Assembly (NCBI GenBank): GCA_951799405.1 | Contig: OX637343.1 | Span: 10,828,524-10,892,523, forward strand | Direction of reading: 5' to 3' | Origin: Agapetus fuscipes | Lineage: Eukaryota > Arthropoda > Insecta > Trichoptera > Glossosomatidae | DNA: 64,000 bases | Part shown: positions 11,572 through 21,274 of the stretch, one piece after another | Position numbering within the stretch: position 1 is the first letter of the stretch | How the letters are laid out: each line of letters opens with the position of its first letter | Translations under genes and position numbers: made by a program | The notes under the pieces: model-generated | Databases searched by the model: none | The model's input: the letters and a program-made list of their open reading frames with translations, nothing else | What the model was told of the DNA's origin: nothing

Positions 11572-11989
11572 GGCCCGGTATCTTTAAGTATCGTAAAGTT
11601 AACTAAAATGCAATTTTAGTTAAATCATCATAATATTTCACTCACCGAATTTTGCCAGTAAATATTTAGGAACTTTAACTTACGATTTTCAAGATGGCGT
11701 CGCTTCACTGACAGCAGCTGTTCTTTTTTAATGTAAGGATACATCAAAATTGTTGCAAACTCAACATTTTTTGTGTCGTTTTCTAACTTAATGAAGGTTA
11801 GGGATATGATTTTTAGGAAGAGTTGTTGTTTCAAAGCTTTTGAATGTCATTTTAATTATTTTCAAGATTTGGGGGCGTGGCTTCATACTTCGGTAATTTT
11901 CGTTTTTAGTTAAATCGAACTTGAGTATTTTTGATAAAAGTTCAAGTAATAGTTAACTAAAATATTACTACACTTCAATATACCGGGCC
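11572..11989. mobile_element. MITE family H2, complete
   Basis: The ends GGCCCGGTATCTTTAAGT and CTTCAATATACCGGGCC are inverted repeats, flanked by TAA at 11569 and TTA at 11990. The inside has no open frame and matches 36753-37171 in opposite orientation, including AACAGCAGCTG/CAGCTGCTGTT and GGGGGCGTGGC. TTA/TAA flanks suggest a PIF/Harbinger-type element; that is an inference. Confidence 0.85.
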
Positions 11990-11999
11990 TTAGTATGGA

Positions 12000-12084
12000 G
12001 TGATCAGGTTGAGGAGATTGTGAAAGAATGGGATATACAAAGCGAGCGTAAAGGAAGAAAATGCATAAAAAAGATGATGGATAC
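12000..12084 (+). pseudogene. LINE 3' fragment, left part
   Basis: The plus-strand translation DQVEEIVKEWDIQSERKGRK matches the same LINE C-terminal region as the copy at 8598. The frame is interrupted after MMDT by the solo LTR and resumes at 12521. Confidence 0.75.
12081..12084 (+). repeat. 4-bp target duplication of the LTR, left
   Basis: ATAC here and at 12517-12520 flank the LTR. Taking out the LTR and one copy gives GATGGATACGAATGAATTG, close to GATGGATATGAAGGAATTG in the LINE copy at 33466. Confidence 0.85.
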
Positions 12085-12320
12085 TGTTGTGTTTTTAGGG
12101 TTCAAAAAGTCTTCAAATATAAAAAAAACTGATCTTCTTTACAGGATATTTATTTTACACTTCGATTTATTTAAGAATCTATATATTTTTTTTAACAATT
12201 CATATTTATGGTTTAGTAATTTACATTAATTTCACCGTTGGTTCACTTTCACTGACACTGTCTTTCTTGTTCAAAAGCAGAGCGTCGTATCAAGACTGTC
12301 TCTTGCAAGCCGCTTGCAGC

Positions 12321-12328
12321 CCTTTATA
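12321..12328 (-). promoter_or_regulatory. TATA box of the solo LTR
   Basis: TATAAAGG on the minus strand lies about 34 bp downstream of the heat-shock element. It is well placed for a start near 12297. Confidence 0.7.
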
Positions 12329-12361
12329 CTCCCAAAGACAGTAGTTACTAGAAGCCAATTT

Positions 12362-12379
12362 TTCTGGAACCTTCCAGAA
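12362..12379 (-). promoter_or_regulatory. Perfect four-unit heat-shock element
   Basis: TTCTGGAACCTTCCAGAA contains four alternating nTTCn/nGAAn pentamers without mismatch, the binding site for a heat-shock factor trimer. Its spacing to the TATA box is like that of insect hsp promoters. Activity is inferred. Confidence 0.75.
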
Positions 12380-12516
12380 CATAAAGATTCCAGTAGGTAC
12401 ATAATTGAATGTCTCTTTCCTAGGTACCTAAAATAATTACTCCAACTCTCATCGGCTATAACTAATACACCTACCTACCTAACATTTATATGTGTTTGTT
12501 ATTTAGGTACATAACA

Positions 12517-12645
12517 ATACGAATGAATTGAAAGAGGTATGTAACGATAGGAGGAAATGGAAGCAGCTCTGCAGAGGCTCTGGCCACTCCAATCAGAATG
12601 GCAACAGAGATACAGTTACAGTTGCAGAGGCTGACTATCCATACT
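12517..12645 (+). pseudogene. LINE 3' fragment, right part and tail
   Basis: After the target duplication the LINE resumes as NELKEVCNDRRKWKQLCRGS and ends with GGCAACAGAGATACAGTTACAG, a short hexamer-type tail. Confidence 0.75.
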
Positions 12646-12690
12646 GTACAAAATCGTGGTCAACCTCATACCAACCTATTAGCCAAGGAG
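12645..12690 (-). repeat. R270 head fragment
   Basis: Minus-strand CCTTGGCTAATAGGTTGG and GAGGTTGACC are the R270 head; nothing of the body follows. Confidence 0.55.
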
Positions 12691-13149
12691 CAAGAAAGTA
12701 GAATCAAATAATAATAAAAATCACCTTAGATTATTTTTATGTGCCTCGACACACACACACCCCAAACTGTCCTCGTCTGTTTCGGCCTGAAGAGATATCA
12801 TCCATGGACAGGAAGCGACAAAAGCTCACAGATCGCAGATAAAACTGCGTCCCTTTGTGACAGCGCGGTTTACTAGGAAACGCCGAAAGCTGTCATTTCA
12901 GCTAACTGATTGAAGCTTTTTATAATCTTTTGATGTTTGAAACGTTTTTATAATTATTCTAATTAACTAAACGACTCAATTACTGATTTCATCAGAACGC
13001 CAACATTTCTTTGAAATCTTGTATAATTCTTGATTTCAAATTTGTAACTATTATATTTTTAAAGTGTTTGTTATGTTGACCGAAAAGCCGTATGGACAAG
13101 CTGCTGTGGACGAGTTATCTTTGACCAATTCACCATGACACGACAATTA

Positions 13150-13387
13150 GGGCCTGTTGCAACAAACTCCAATCACACTAAAATCAAAATTAAGTGTGAT
13201 TTCTCGCATCAAATTAAAAAAATTCTTGCGTATACGTAAACCAGCTGATGTACACCATCTTTCCTGTTCAAATTCCATCATATTATTACCCACTTCCGAG
13301 AAATATTTAAACGAGGTCCTTGCCAGAATTAGGTAATCAAATTTGTTGTGTCAATCAAATATTGATTGGAGGTTGGTGCAACGGGCC
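13150..13387. mobile_element. MITE family H1, complete
   Basis: The ends are GGGCCTGTTGCAACAAACTC and GAGGTTGGTGCAACGGGCC, in inverted orientation. There is no open reading frame. Related copies are at 17306, 25155 and 39935. Confidence 0.85.
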
Positions 13388-13439
13388 ATTGTTCTGCTAA
13401 TTCGGAAAAACAGCATATGTGCTTTATGCACCCCATAGA

Positions 13440-13560
13440 TAGAAGTAAAAATCGGCGCTATGGTCAAGCGGATAAGGCAGTGGCAATCACATTAGCGTGT
13501 TTTAAATTAAGCGCAAGTTTGAGCCCTGTTGACGATTATTTTGACCCTGGTTCAACGTAG
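13440..13560 (+). repeat. tRNA-like SINE remnant
   Basis: CGCTATGGTCAAGCGGATAAGG resembles a tRNA box A region and AAGTTTGAGCCCTG a decayed box B. A related reverse segment is at 13900-13990. It is not a functional tRNA: the stems do not close. Confidence 0.45.
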
Positions 13561-13575
13561 GTCATTGGGTAATTG

Positions 13576-13605
13576 ATATTGATTGGAGGTTGGTGCAACA
13601 GGCCC
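13576..13605. mobile_element. Solitary end of MITE family H1
   Basis: ATTGATTGGAGGTTGGTGCA then ACAGGCCC is one terminal repeat without the partner end, 190 bp from a complete copy. Confidence 0.6.
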
Positions 13606-14044
13606 TTTTATTTTGTACAAAATAGTACAAGAATATGATTAGAAATTACACCAGAGGGGTCATCAATCTCTCACCTGGGCGTTAATGGCACTGTGGTTAG
13701 TATGAATTATGCATAAGGCGAGACACAGGGCGGCCACTGTGCTATGCATCGGTAAACACCACTCTGAATACGAATGATAAGTGCAGCACTTAGCATTGCA
13801 ACAACTACAAGCACCCTCTTTTATTTAATAGATCCGTGAACAGGAATGCAATTCAATTGCCTGGCCAGTTGTCTTCATACGCAAACAGAAGCTTGCAATG
13901 GCATCTGTTGAACCAGGGTAGAAGTTATTATCGATAGAACAAGGCTGGGCTCAAACCAGCGGTAGTGTCAATAACGAGTGCAAACGCTTTACCCTCGACC
14001 ATCCCCTAGAACAGAGGTCGGCAATCTATCGAGTCGGAAGAGCC
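13606..14044. other. Spacer with SINE scraps
   Basis: Apart from a degenerate tRNA-like head on the minus strand near 13900-13990, no feature was recognised. Confidence 0.35.
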
Positions 14045-14537
14045 AAACGCAACTAAGCTACACATATAGTGTAACTTCTGGCCTGCGTTATCCCCGAAGG
14101 CGTCGCATGTGGCGATTCGAGACCTATTTATTTTTACGGGTAAGGGGGCCGGCCTCACACCAACCACTTTCAGTTGAAGTGGGGGTTTCCCAGCTCCCGG
14201 GAGGGCTGGTTCTCATTTCTTGTGAAGGCTGAGTAAACCTTGAGATCGAACCCTTGCTCTCGGCATGGAATGCAAGCATTCTACCAATGAGCTATCGACC
14301 TTTTTACGAGCTTGGTCGTCGTCGCTACAAAGCGCCAATACTCAAGCAAGACCCAGTTGCTGTAAGGCTGGATGGACCTTTGCTGGCCGGTCATTGGTAA
14401 AGGTTTATGAATTTTTCAACCCAGCGAAGAGCAAATTTGAAAATATAAATGGTATATTTTTTGTGCTCCGCCGGGATTCGAACCCACAACCTACCATTCA
14501 GAGTCCGAAGTGTTACCACTGAACTACGGACCGGCCC
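14045..14537 (-). mobile_element. Composite SINE A-B, reverse copy
   Basis: On the minus strand a SINE A head and body (14537-14306) pass directly into a SINE B head and body (14300-14045). The junction reads CAAGCTCGTAAAAAGGTCG. The B part lacks the segment between box B and AAGGTTTACTCAGCC. Both the junction and the gap are shared with 42070-42562, so the fusion moved as one unit. Confidence 0.85.
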
Positions 14538-14747
14538 GAAATTTCAATTTACAAAATTTCATAGTTTGTAAAGAGTCACAATTCTTCTTGCCAATAATAA
14601 ATAGGGGGGGGGAAGGCACGATTTTGTGTGGTCAAATGAAATGGGCAACAAAACAAATATATGGGTCATCGTTTGCAAAAATCTATCGACGGGAGATTAG
14701 GCACAGCAATTACTAGCTTTCGATTGATCAAATAAGCGAGATCGCTT

Positions 14748-15080
14748 CCGGTCCGGTTTATAGCTCAGTTGGTCGAGTGCGTTCATTTGTTGACGAAAGC
14801 TCGGGGTCGAATCCGAAGATGTCAGAAATGATTTTCCGTTTCGATGTTTATATCAAGCCCAAAATAAAAGTACCGGCAAAGTTTACTCAACCTTCACCAG
14901 TAATGGGGCCGAGAGGGTTGAGTACCAGCTGGGAAGCTAAGAAGCCCCACTTCAACTGTAGTGGTTGGCGTTAAAGCCAGCCCCCTTACCTGTAAAAATA
15001 AATAGATTCCCTTGCCACATGCGACCCTTTCTGTGAGAACGCGGCAAGAATTTACCCTAAATTTGTAGCTTAGTTGCATT
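14748..15080 (+). mobile_element. SINE B, variant head
   Basis: The head CGGTTTATAGCTCAGTTGGT and GGGGTCGAATCCGAAGATG is diverged. The body and tail are typical: ACTTCAACTGTAGTGGTTGG and CTAAATTTGTAGCTTAGTTGC. Confidence 0.8.
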
Positions 15081-15099
15081 TACAAATAACTATAATCTT

Positions 15100-15235
15100 G
15101 TGAGTAAGAAAAAGAGAACAGCATTCATGAATCGAGTGACGAAACAATATCGAAGAGATGAAAAAGTGTGCAAGGACAGAGAAAATGGGAGACACATGTG
15201 CAGACGTTCTGGCCACCCCTATAGGAATAGCGGCT
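15100..15235 (+). pseudogene. LINE 3' fragment
   Basis: The segment contains GTGCAAGGACAGAGAAAATGG and TCTGGCCACCCCTATAGGAA, the last codons and 3' end of the LINE family. The reading frame is broken. Confidence 0.65.
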
Positions 15236-15309
15236 TGATACAAAGTACAAATACCACTGTTTGATAATCTCTTTTACATCTCTTTCCTGTTTAAAAATAT
15301 TTGCTATAG

Positions 15310-16057
15310 TCCAAATATTTAAATTTTCAATTGGGATGCTTGAATCGGGAACGGGTGTGAGAAAAGTTTTGCGGACTGTGCTCCATAATGTTGGACGCAT
15401 AACAAAACTGGGTGCATAACAATTTTTAAATCAATAAAATGCAATTCCAATGTTATTTTGCTTTCCATTCAACCAATAACGTTGCAGGTAATTTCCTTGG
15501 AGAGCAGAACTCCGTGTGTTTCTTTCTCTATGGAAGCTTTTATACCCTGTATTCGAAGAAATTGTTTTTCATACAAAAGGTTTCAATTGGATTCATCGGA
15601 AGAACTATCAAGAAAGAAGGAGTCAGATTCTTTGAAACCACTGTTGGCAATCGAAGTAAAGATTCCAAAGGATACCTTCAAGGTTGTTTTCCAGCTTAAT
15701 AAAGGTTATACATTATTTTTTATAACCAGTTGTTTGTTCAAAAGCTTTTGAATAGCATTGTTGCGTCGGGGCTAGTCACTTCGGTAGTTCTTGATTTTAG
15801 TTAACCCAAACTGGAGCATTTTGAATAATATTCAAGTAATCGTTAACTAAAATATAACTAAACTTGAATATACCGGTCCTTAGGGAATTTTCGGTTTTAG
15901 TTAACTCCAACTGGAGTAATTTGAATAATAGTTTTGGAAATAGTTATCTAAAATATTGCTGAACTTGAAAATCTAAAGTCAAAAAAGCAATAATGATCGA
16001 CCATCTTTTTTAGAAGTGGCACTCAAAGAAGAGGACGAATCAGAAGATATATTCTAA
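15310..16057 (+). CDS. Unrecognised gene, last three exons (partial)
   Basis: Three segments join in one frame with GT-AG borders: 15310-15411, 15488-15682 and 16014-16057. The product ends GYLQEVALKEEDESEDIF, about 113 residues in view. The frame is chosen because its codons mostly start with a purine and because both splice phases fit (1 base carried over each time). The middle exon reads NFLGEQNSVCFFLYGSFYTL and later IGFIGRTIKKEGVRFF. The donor of the first segment (G|GTGCAT) is weak and its left edge uncertain. Intron 2 consists mostly of H2 MITE pieces. No family was recognised; earlier exons were not found. Confidence 0.5.
15735..15883. mobile_element. Truncated H2 MITE in an intron
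   Basis: CAAAAGCTTTTGAATAGC to GAATATACCGGTCCTTA matches the last third of the complete H2 element at 11572. A second, shorter partial copy follows at 15886-15975. Confidence 0.7.
15886..15975. mobile_element. Second partial H2 copy
   Basis: TTTTCGGTTTTAGTTAACTC to GAACTTGAAAATCTAAAG repeats the preceding H2 end in direct orientation, without the terminal GGGCC. Confidence 0.6.
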
Positions 16058-16534
16058 ATCGTAGCTCAAACTTCATCAAAGTTCATAAGTCCCTGCCGGA
16101 AGATGAATAACCTATCAAAGCATGTGCATCAATTGAGGATTAATATAATATTATATTGATTAGGTATTCGATCCACGACCACTAAGTCTAAGCGTTTGCC
16201 AGCTACACTGTCGGCCGCACGAGGCATGCGTTTCAACCGACACCCAGTGTGGTCTACGTGAAATATTTATGATGGATGACCAGAGATCCAGAGCATCGGA
16301 GGTCAATAACAGGGTCAGAAGAAGATGGTTACCATGACAAACATCAAAGAGTCTACTGGAAATTTGACCTCAAGTCCCAATTTCATTCATTTGTAGGGTT
16401 GGCGTCCGTCCCGATGCGTCGGCACATCGTTTCCCTAGTGCTTGTTTGGATTATCTGACATTTGATTCAGAGATGAACTTTCAATGAAATTGACTTAAGA
16501 ATCACATTCTACACAATCTGAGCTAAGTAAAAAC
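16058..16534. other. 3' flank of the partial plus-strand gene
   Basis: No canonical AATAAA was seen soon after the stop. A decayed reverse tRNA-like segment lies at 16165-16215. The rest was not recognised. Confidence 0.35.
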
Positions 16535-17035
16535 GTAAAACACGATAATGTGAGAGAACAGCACAGTGACAAAACAACACGTGATATATCGTCAAACGAC
16601 TTTATATCACATGACAGTACATCAGAATGACAAGACAAAACACATGACAAAAACTCACATACCTAAAACAGAACATACAGAAAAAAGCATGACAAACCAC
16701 ATTTATTAAATAATGCATACTATGCCGTTGCCATCTCTGATTGTAGGTAAAGGCTGCAAAGGTTGTAAAATTTACCAAAAATATACGCATGTGTTCCGCT
16801 TTCTCATGTTCCTTTTGCCGTTTTTGGTATTTTCTATTTTGAGTTGTGATGTTTTGTCCTATGATGTTCTTTCATGTGCCGTTTAGAATATATGTTCTGT
16901 CTTAGTTATGTGTTGTTTTGTCATGTAACGTACTTTTTTGCTGTTTCGTCATTATGTTGTTTGTTCATGTGATGTATTATCATTGTGATGTTTTGTCATG
17001 TGTTATTGTGTCGCTGTGCTGTTCTATCATGGAAC
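16535..17035. repeat. Fold-back repeat family F1
   Basis: The left half (CACAGTGACAAAACAACACG, ACATGACAGTACATCAG) is the inverse of the right half (GATGTTTTGTCATGTGTTAT, TGTGTCGCTGTGCTGTTC). Both halves are built from imperfect short repeats of a TGTTCTGTCATGTG type. Related sequence is at 31005-31885 and 34740-34900. Confidence 0.65.
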
Positions 17036-17305
17036 TGTTGAGAACACGGAGGTGCGTTGTACGGAAGTCGGACGTACGTGCTTCACAAACGGGAAGTCGA
17101 CTTCCTACGACGTGACGTAGATGTCAGTCCGCCAAATACAATGTCTGTGGCATTAAGGTCATGGTTCAATGCCTTCCAGATCCTTCCAGAAGAATTTCAT
17201 TTCTACACGCGTGTCTTCGATACAAGTTATCTTCTTTTTCTTTCGATGCCACTTCTATCGAAGGTCGACGATCATCATGTTTTTTTTTTTACCTCGAATG
17301 CTTTT

Positions 17306-17514
17306 GGGCCTGTTGCACCAACCTCCAATCAATATTGCCTTGAAATTTGATGGCTTAATTCTGGTAAGGACCTCGGTTAAATATTTCTCAGAAGGAGCAG
17401 GAAATATGATGCACATCAGCTGACTTACGTATATGTAACCATTTTTTTTTATTTAATGGGAGAAATCACACTTAATTTTGACTTTTGTCTGATTGGAGTT
17501 TGGTGTAACAGGCC
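17306..17514. mobile_element. MITE family H1, complete
   Basis: The ends are GGGCCTGTTGCACCAACCTC and GGAGTTTGGTGTAACAGGCC. The copy is shorter inside than 13150-13387. The 65 bp after it also follow the copy at 39935. Confidence 0.85.
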
Positions 17515-17565
17515 TTAGGCTCGAAATAGGGACTTTGTACTTTTGTTGAACCATTAAAATCCACT

Positions 17566-17670
17566 TTCAACTCCTGCCGCCTTTCCTTGAAACCGGGATG
17601 ACATATGCAAAAGTGAACCAAGTTTTTCCAGCATGGGAGGTGAGCTTCGTACCAACCTATTAGTCAAGGG
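17566..17670 (-). repeat. R270 repeat, head half
   Basis: On the minus strand it starts CCTTGACTAATAGGTTGG and stops at GGCGGCAGGAGTTG in mid-family. Confidence 0.7.
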
Positions 17671-17752
17671 ATCATCCCTACATTTTTCGAAATATAATTA
17701 TAATTAATAGACTTTTTAAAGTTTGTGTATTCACACAGTGAAAATTCATTTT

Positions 17753-17972
17753 TATAAATAATTATAAAAAATTATAGAAAACACAGAGTTTTATTTTCAC
17801 AAATTGAGTATTTATTTCCCTCAAGTACTTTCGACTTATTCACGTCATTATCTTATTCACGAGTATCCTCTTGATAATGACGTGAATAAGTCGAAAGTAC
17901 TTGAGGGAAATAAATACTCAATTTGTGAAAATAAAACTCTGTGTTTTCTATAATTTTTTATAATTATTTATA
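17753..17972. repeat. Perfect inverted repeat, 100-bp arms, 20-bp spacer
   Basis: Arms 17753-17852 and 17873-17972 are exact reverse complements; the spacer starts TTATTCACGAG. Transcribed, it would fold into a 100-bp hairpin. The inner edge of the right arm holds TGATAATGAC and GTCGAAAG, a small hairpin motif shared with other fold-back repeats here. Confidence 0.95.
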
Positions 17973-18339
17973 TAATTAATATGTTATTTACTGAAATCCT
18001 AACAGATTTATAAACGACAATACAAAACCATAAAAATCCAATTTAATAAGGGTATAATCTGAATTCACAGGTACCAACCGTGAAACCTCAAGGGTCCTCA
18101 ATTTCACACCCCATCCCCTGAGCAAACAATTGACCCAGCGAGCCCCCGAGATCCCATTTAAACAAGGACACACAAAAAAGTGAAGAAAAAATAAATACCA
18201 CCTTGTTTGCTCACATATCTTGTAAGGGCTCTTGTGAAACAAGTCTACCGCACATTCCAGCGCATACTGGGGTCTGAGATTGGTCAAAAAATGGAGTTGG
18301 GAGGTTGGGACGTTTAGGCTTACGAATTCCAAAAATAGT

Positions 18340-18668
18340 CCGGTCGATAGCTCAGTTGGTAGAGTGCTTGCATTCCGCCCCGTGAGCGCGGGTTCGAATC
18401 CCACCGAGGGTGTCAGAAATGATTTCCCATTTCGGTGTTTATTTCAAACCTCAAAATAAAAAACCGGCAAGGTTTACTCAGCCTTCACAAGAAATGAGTA
18501 CCAGCTCTCTCGGGATCTGGGAAACTCCCACTTCAACTGAAGTGGTTGGCGTAAGGCCGGCCCCCTTACCTGTAAAAATAATTAGGTTCGACTCGCCACA
18601 TGCGACTCCTTGGGGAATAACGCGGCAAGAAGTTACACTATATGTGTAGTTTAGTTGTGTGTGTGTGT
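18340..18668 (+). mobile_element. SINE B, full-length reference copy
   Basis: The head GGTCGATAGCTCAGTTGGTA and GGGTTCGAATCCCACCGAGG is the best in the window. The body contains TTCGGTGTTTATTTCAAACC and CACTTCAACTGAAGTGG. It ends in TGTGTAGTTTAG and a TG run at 18657-18670. Confidence 0.9.
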
Positions 18669-18720
18669 TAAACTAAAGCTCGTAAAACGCAAGGCAACTA
18701 AGCTGCACATATTGTGCAAC

Positions 18721-19075
18721 CGGCTTTCTCAAATGGCTTACCTGAGAGCACTGACTGGAAAGACACTGAATGAAAAGTGTTAAGGCAATTATAGGATGAG
18801 GAACGAGTGTGGTATAAAAGAGGATATGAGAAAGTACAAAAAAGTTCTATGAGATGGTTCAGACATCTTGAAAGGATTATTCTTCTATTTGGATGACAAA
18901 CGACTAAGGAAGGAATGGATAGACTAAATAGGTGAGATTGCGAAAGAATATATGTAGAACTTGAAGAGTGAAAATAAGAGTGTGTTTGAGGAAAGTGACG
19001 AATGTTGAAGAGATGCAAGGACAGAGAAAAAGTGGAGACGTATCTGCGGAGGTACCGGTCACTCCTAGTGGAAGG
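18721..19075 (+). pseudogene. LINE 3' fragment with frameshifts
   Basis: Pieces such as TCAAATGGCTTACCTGAGAG, GAGATGGTTCAGACATCTTG and GAGGTACCGGTCACTCCTAG follow the order of the open copy at 8598-9011. Stops and small deletions break the frame. Confidence 0.7.
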
Positions 19076-19079
19076 ATAC

Positions 19080-21047
19080 AGTGCAGTCTTACAAATACCA
19101 AAAAAAAAGCGCTCTGGGCAGTTATTGGACACCGTAAATTCTGTATTTTCAATTTTCCTTCCTAGATGTCCATCCGTCGATATACAAACCGCAAAGAATT
19201 CGTGCTGTGTAAAAAGGGCGCAACAGTTTTTCAATGACGTCTGCGTTGTAGATGAAAAAATGAAATAATTAAGTCATAAAAGTTGTTCAAACCGTCCAAG
19301 ATTCAATTTAGAATACACAAAGCAAAACGCGATCCCACGGGACAACAAAGTATAAAACAACTACGTTTCAACTCCACCACTGCGTTATTCCCAAAAATAT
19401 ATAGATACTTCAACACTCACTAGGGCCGCTGTTTAATTTCCAATACAAATTTTGATAAACGCTATGGTTTAGTTTAAATATACTCGGGGCAGTGTTCCAA
19501 GATGCAATCTAAAACCATGAACCGACATGATGAAGAGCGGGACGCCGAGATGTGGGAATGCGTGTGAGGGAAAGAGAGGTCAACAGCGATCCACTAACCC
19601 AAAAGTTAAACAATCAATTCAGGAACAAATAAATCTTTCAGTTCAACCTCGACAATTGCGTTAAAAAAAGATGGTTTGAAATCTAAACGCTCACTAGAGG
19701 CGCTGTTATGGATTCTTTATATATTTATATATATTTTTTTGAATGGTTGACTTTAAACGTGAAGTTTGATACCAAATAAATTTTGGGATGAAAAAAAAGT
19801 TAAATGTTAATTCTTCGCGTTCTATTATGTCGTCTGGAGGCAGCGGCACGATGAAGGGCGCGCAGGCGCGGACTGGGACGGAGATTCACGAATTGATGGT
19901 TCGTGTTTATAAACGTTTCGTCAAAGTCGTCATCAAGAATCTCTTCTTCGACGCAGAAGACCAATATAAATAATTCTCCGAAATAATAATTGTTGTTGCT
20001 CATGATCGAAAATTGTAGATGATCCCTTTGAAATAAATGATGATGATGAAATTGATGACTTTTTCAGCGCCGTTTTCGTGACACTTTGTCACTCCAAAGG
20101 CGCTTTCTGTTCACTGAAGTAACAAGCAAGTATACAAGGTTTATTGTTTGCGTGCGTTAACAGTTTGTATAAAACAAAAACAATGTAACGACACAGAGTC
20201 TCGATAGTGCGGGCAGAAGAATAAATATTTTCTCACTCAATTACAAACCGGATACAACAAAACAGCAAATTTACTTTATTGTGAAGGCGTTTCTAGGGAA
20301 AAAGCAAACAATATTTTTTTATTGTTTGCTAAGGACCGTAGTACCATTGCAGTGTGACATTTGACCACCGAGAAAAAGAGTCCATTATTTGTTTTCATTG
20401 TAAAACATGTTGATCTTAAACGGTAAGCTTATCTTCTGTGGTATTTCACTGAAACGGTCAGTAAGTACCTACAGCGGCTACAGCATTGTTTTTTACTGCT
20501 ATATTATGAAAAATCGATAAACAGCGATACAGTATCAGCTTTCTAAGAAAAGAACCACCTACTTAGAATTTGATAATCACTGTTTACTCTGCAAACCAAT
20601 ATTGAGAACAACGTATAATCACGAAATAAATATTTGAATAAGATTACACTTGCTTGAAAGTTGAACCAGACATTGAGGCGTTTGCAGAAGCTCTGATCAT
20701 ACAGAGAGAAAAATTTCAGGTCCTCAAGTTAACAGTAAACGCTTCGGACAAGCGAGCTGAAGGAAGTGAGTTCGGTATTCGGCAGAGTATAACAATATAC
20801 ACGATAATATTCAAAGATGACATCTTAACTTGATAAGCATGACATTCTCTTGACTTAAAGGTTGGTGTGAGAAATTCGATTAAAATTGCGGTGATTTATG
20901 TATTTTTAAACAATTTATTTCAGATACGGTTCAAATGCCGAGCCACATTATACCTTCACCATACAACGGTTGATTGTCTTCTCTCCGGCAACAGAGAGCG
21001 TTGGTCCTTATTTATAGTAATTATAGTAATACTAAGGATAATTCTCG
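19080..21047. other. Long stretch with little recognised content
   Basis: Two related segments, near 19375-19450 and 19640-19705, share CACTAG(A/G)G(G/C)CGCTGTT and probably come from one transposon family. Opposed short frames at 19788-20003 have no supporting match. An R270 head (CTTGACTTAAAGGTTGGTG) is at 20850. No gene was identified. Confidence 0.4.
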
Positions 21048-21274
21048 ATTAATTAAAATACTTTTTTAACTTTGTTACAATTCACTTGAGTTTTATTTTT
21101 TAAAAAACACAACCAGTTTCGGGAGAAGCAGTACCTCCCATCTTCAGGTGTAAATATCAAGTTGATATTTACACCTGAAGATGGGAGGTACTGCTTCTCC
21201 CGAAACTGGTTGTGTTTTTTAAAAAATAAAACTCAAGTGAATTGTAACAAAGTTAAAAAAGTATTTTAATTAAT
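21048..21274. repeat. Perfect palindrome, 113-bp arms, 1-bp centre
   Basis: Arms 21048-21160 and 21162-21274 are exact reverse complements around a single G at 21161. Each arm holds ACCTGAAGATGGGAGG and CTTCTCCCGAAACTGG. Such an uninterrupted palindrome is unstable in cells, so it is either very young or an assembly artefact. Confidence 0.95.

Larger units (their letters stand above)
12085..12516 (-). mobile_element. Solo LTR of an LTR retrotransposon
   Basis: The 432-bp unit begins TGTTGTG and ends CATAACA, the TG...CA form of LTRs, and has an exact 4-bp target duplication. The promoter direction is minus. Reading that way, U3 carries a heat-shock element and a TATA box, and the probable transcription start is near 12297. 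AATAAA polyadenylation signals follow at 12171-12166 and 12154-12149. No internal retrotransposon sequence or second LTR is present, so it is a product of LTR-LTR recombination. A Ty3/gypsy or BEL/Pao source is possible; the sequence does not decide. Confidence 0.85.

Noticed and set aside
15458..15751. The 97-codon frame VISLESRTPCVSF... over the same bases as the middle exon of the partial gene
   Set aside because: Its codons look like a shifted frame (rich in Ser, Arg, Leu), while the overlapping frame has purine-start codons and fits both splice phases.
18340..18412. tRNA gene
   Set aside because: Box A and box B are present, but the acceptor and anticodon stems do not pair well and the segment is always followed by the SINE B body. 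All tRNA-like segments here are SINE heads.
19788..20003. Opposed short frames (61 and 67 codons) as a small gene
   Set aside because: Neither has a recognisable domain, splice sites or supporting context; overlap on both strands is expected by chance in this composition.
21175..21205. A canonical hammerhead ribozyme
   Set aside because: The core CUGAAGA and GAAA are present, but an extra U interrupts the junction with stem II, and no flanking stem I/III partner could be settled. It is kept only as a motif finding.
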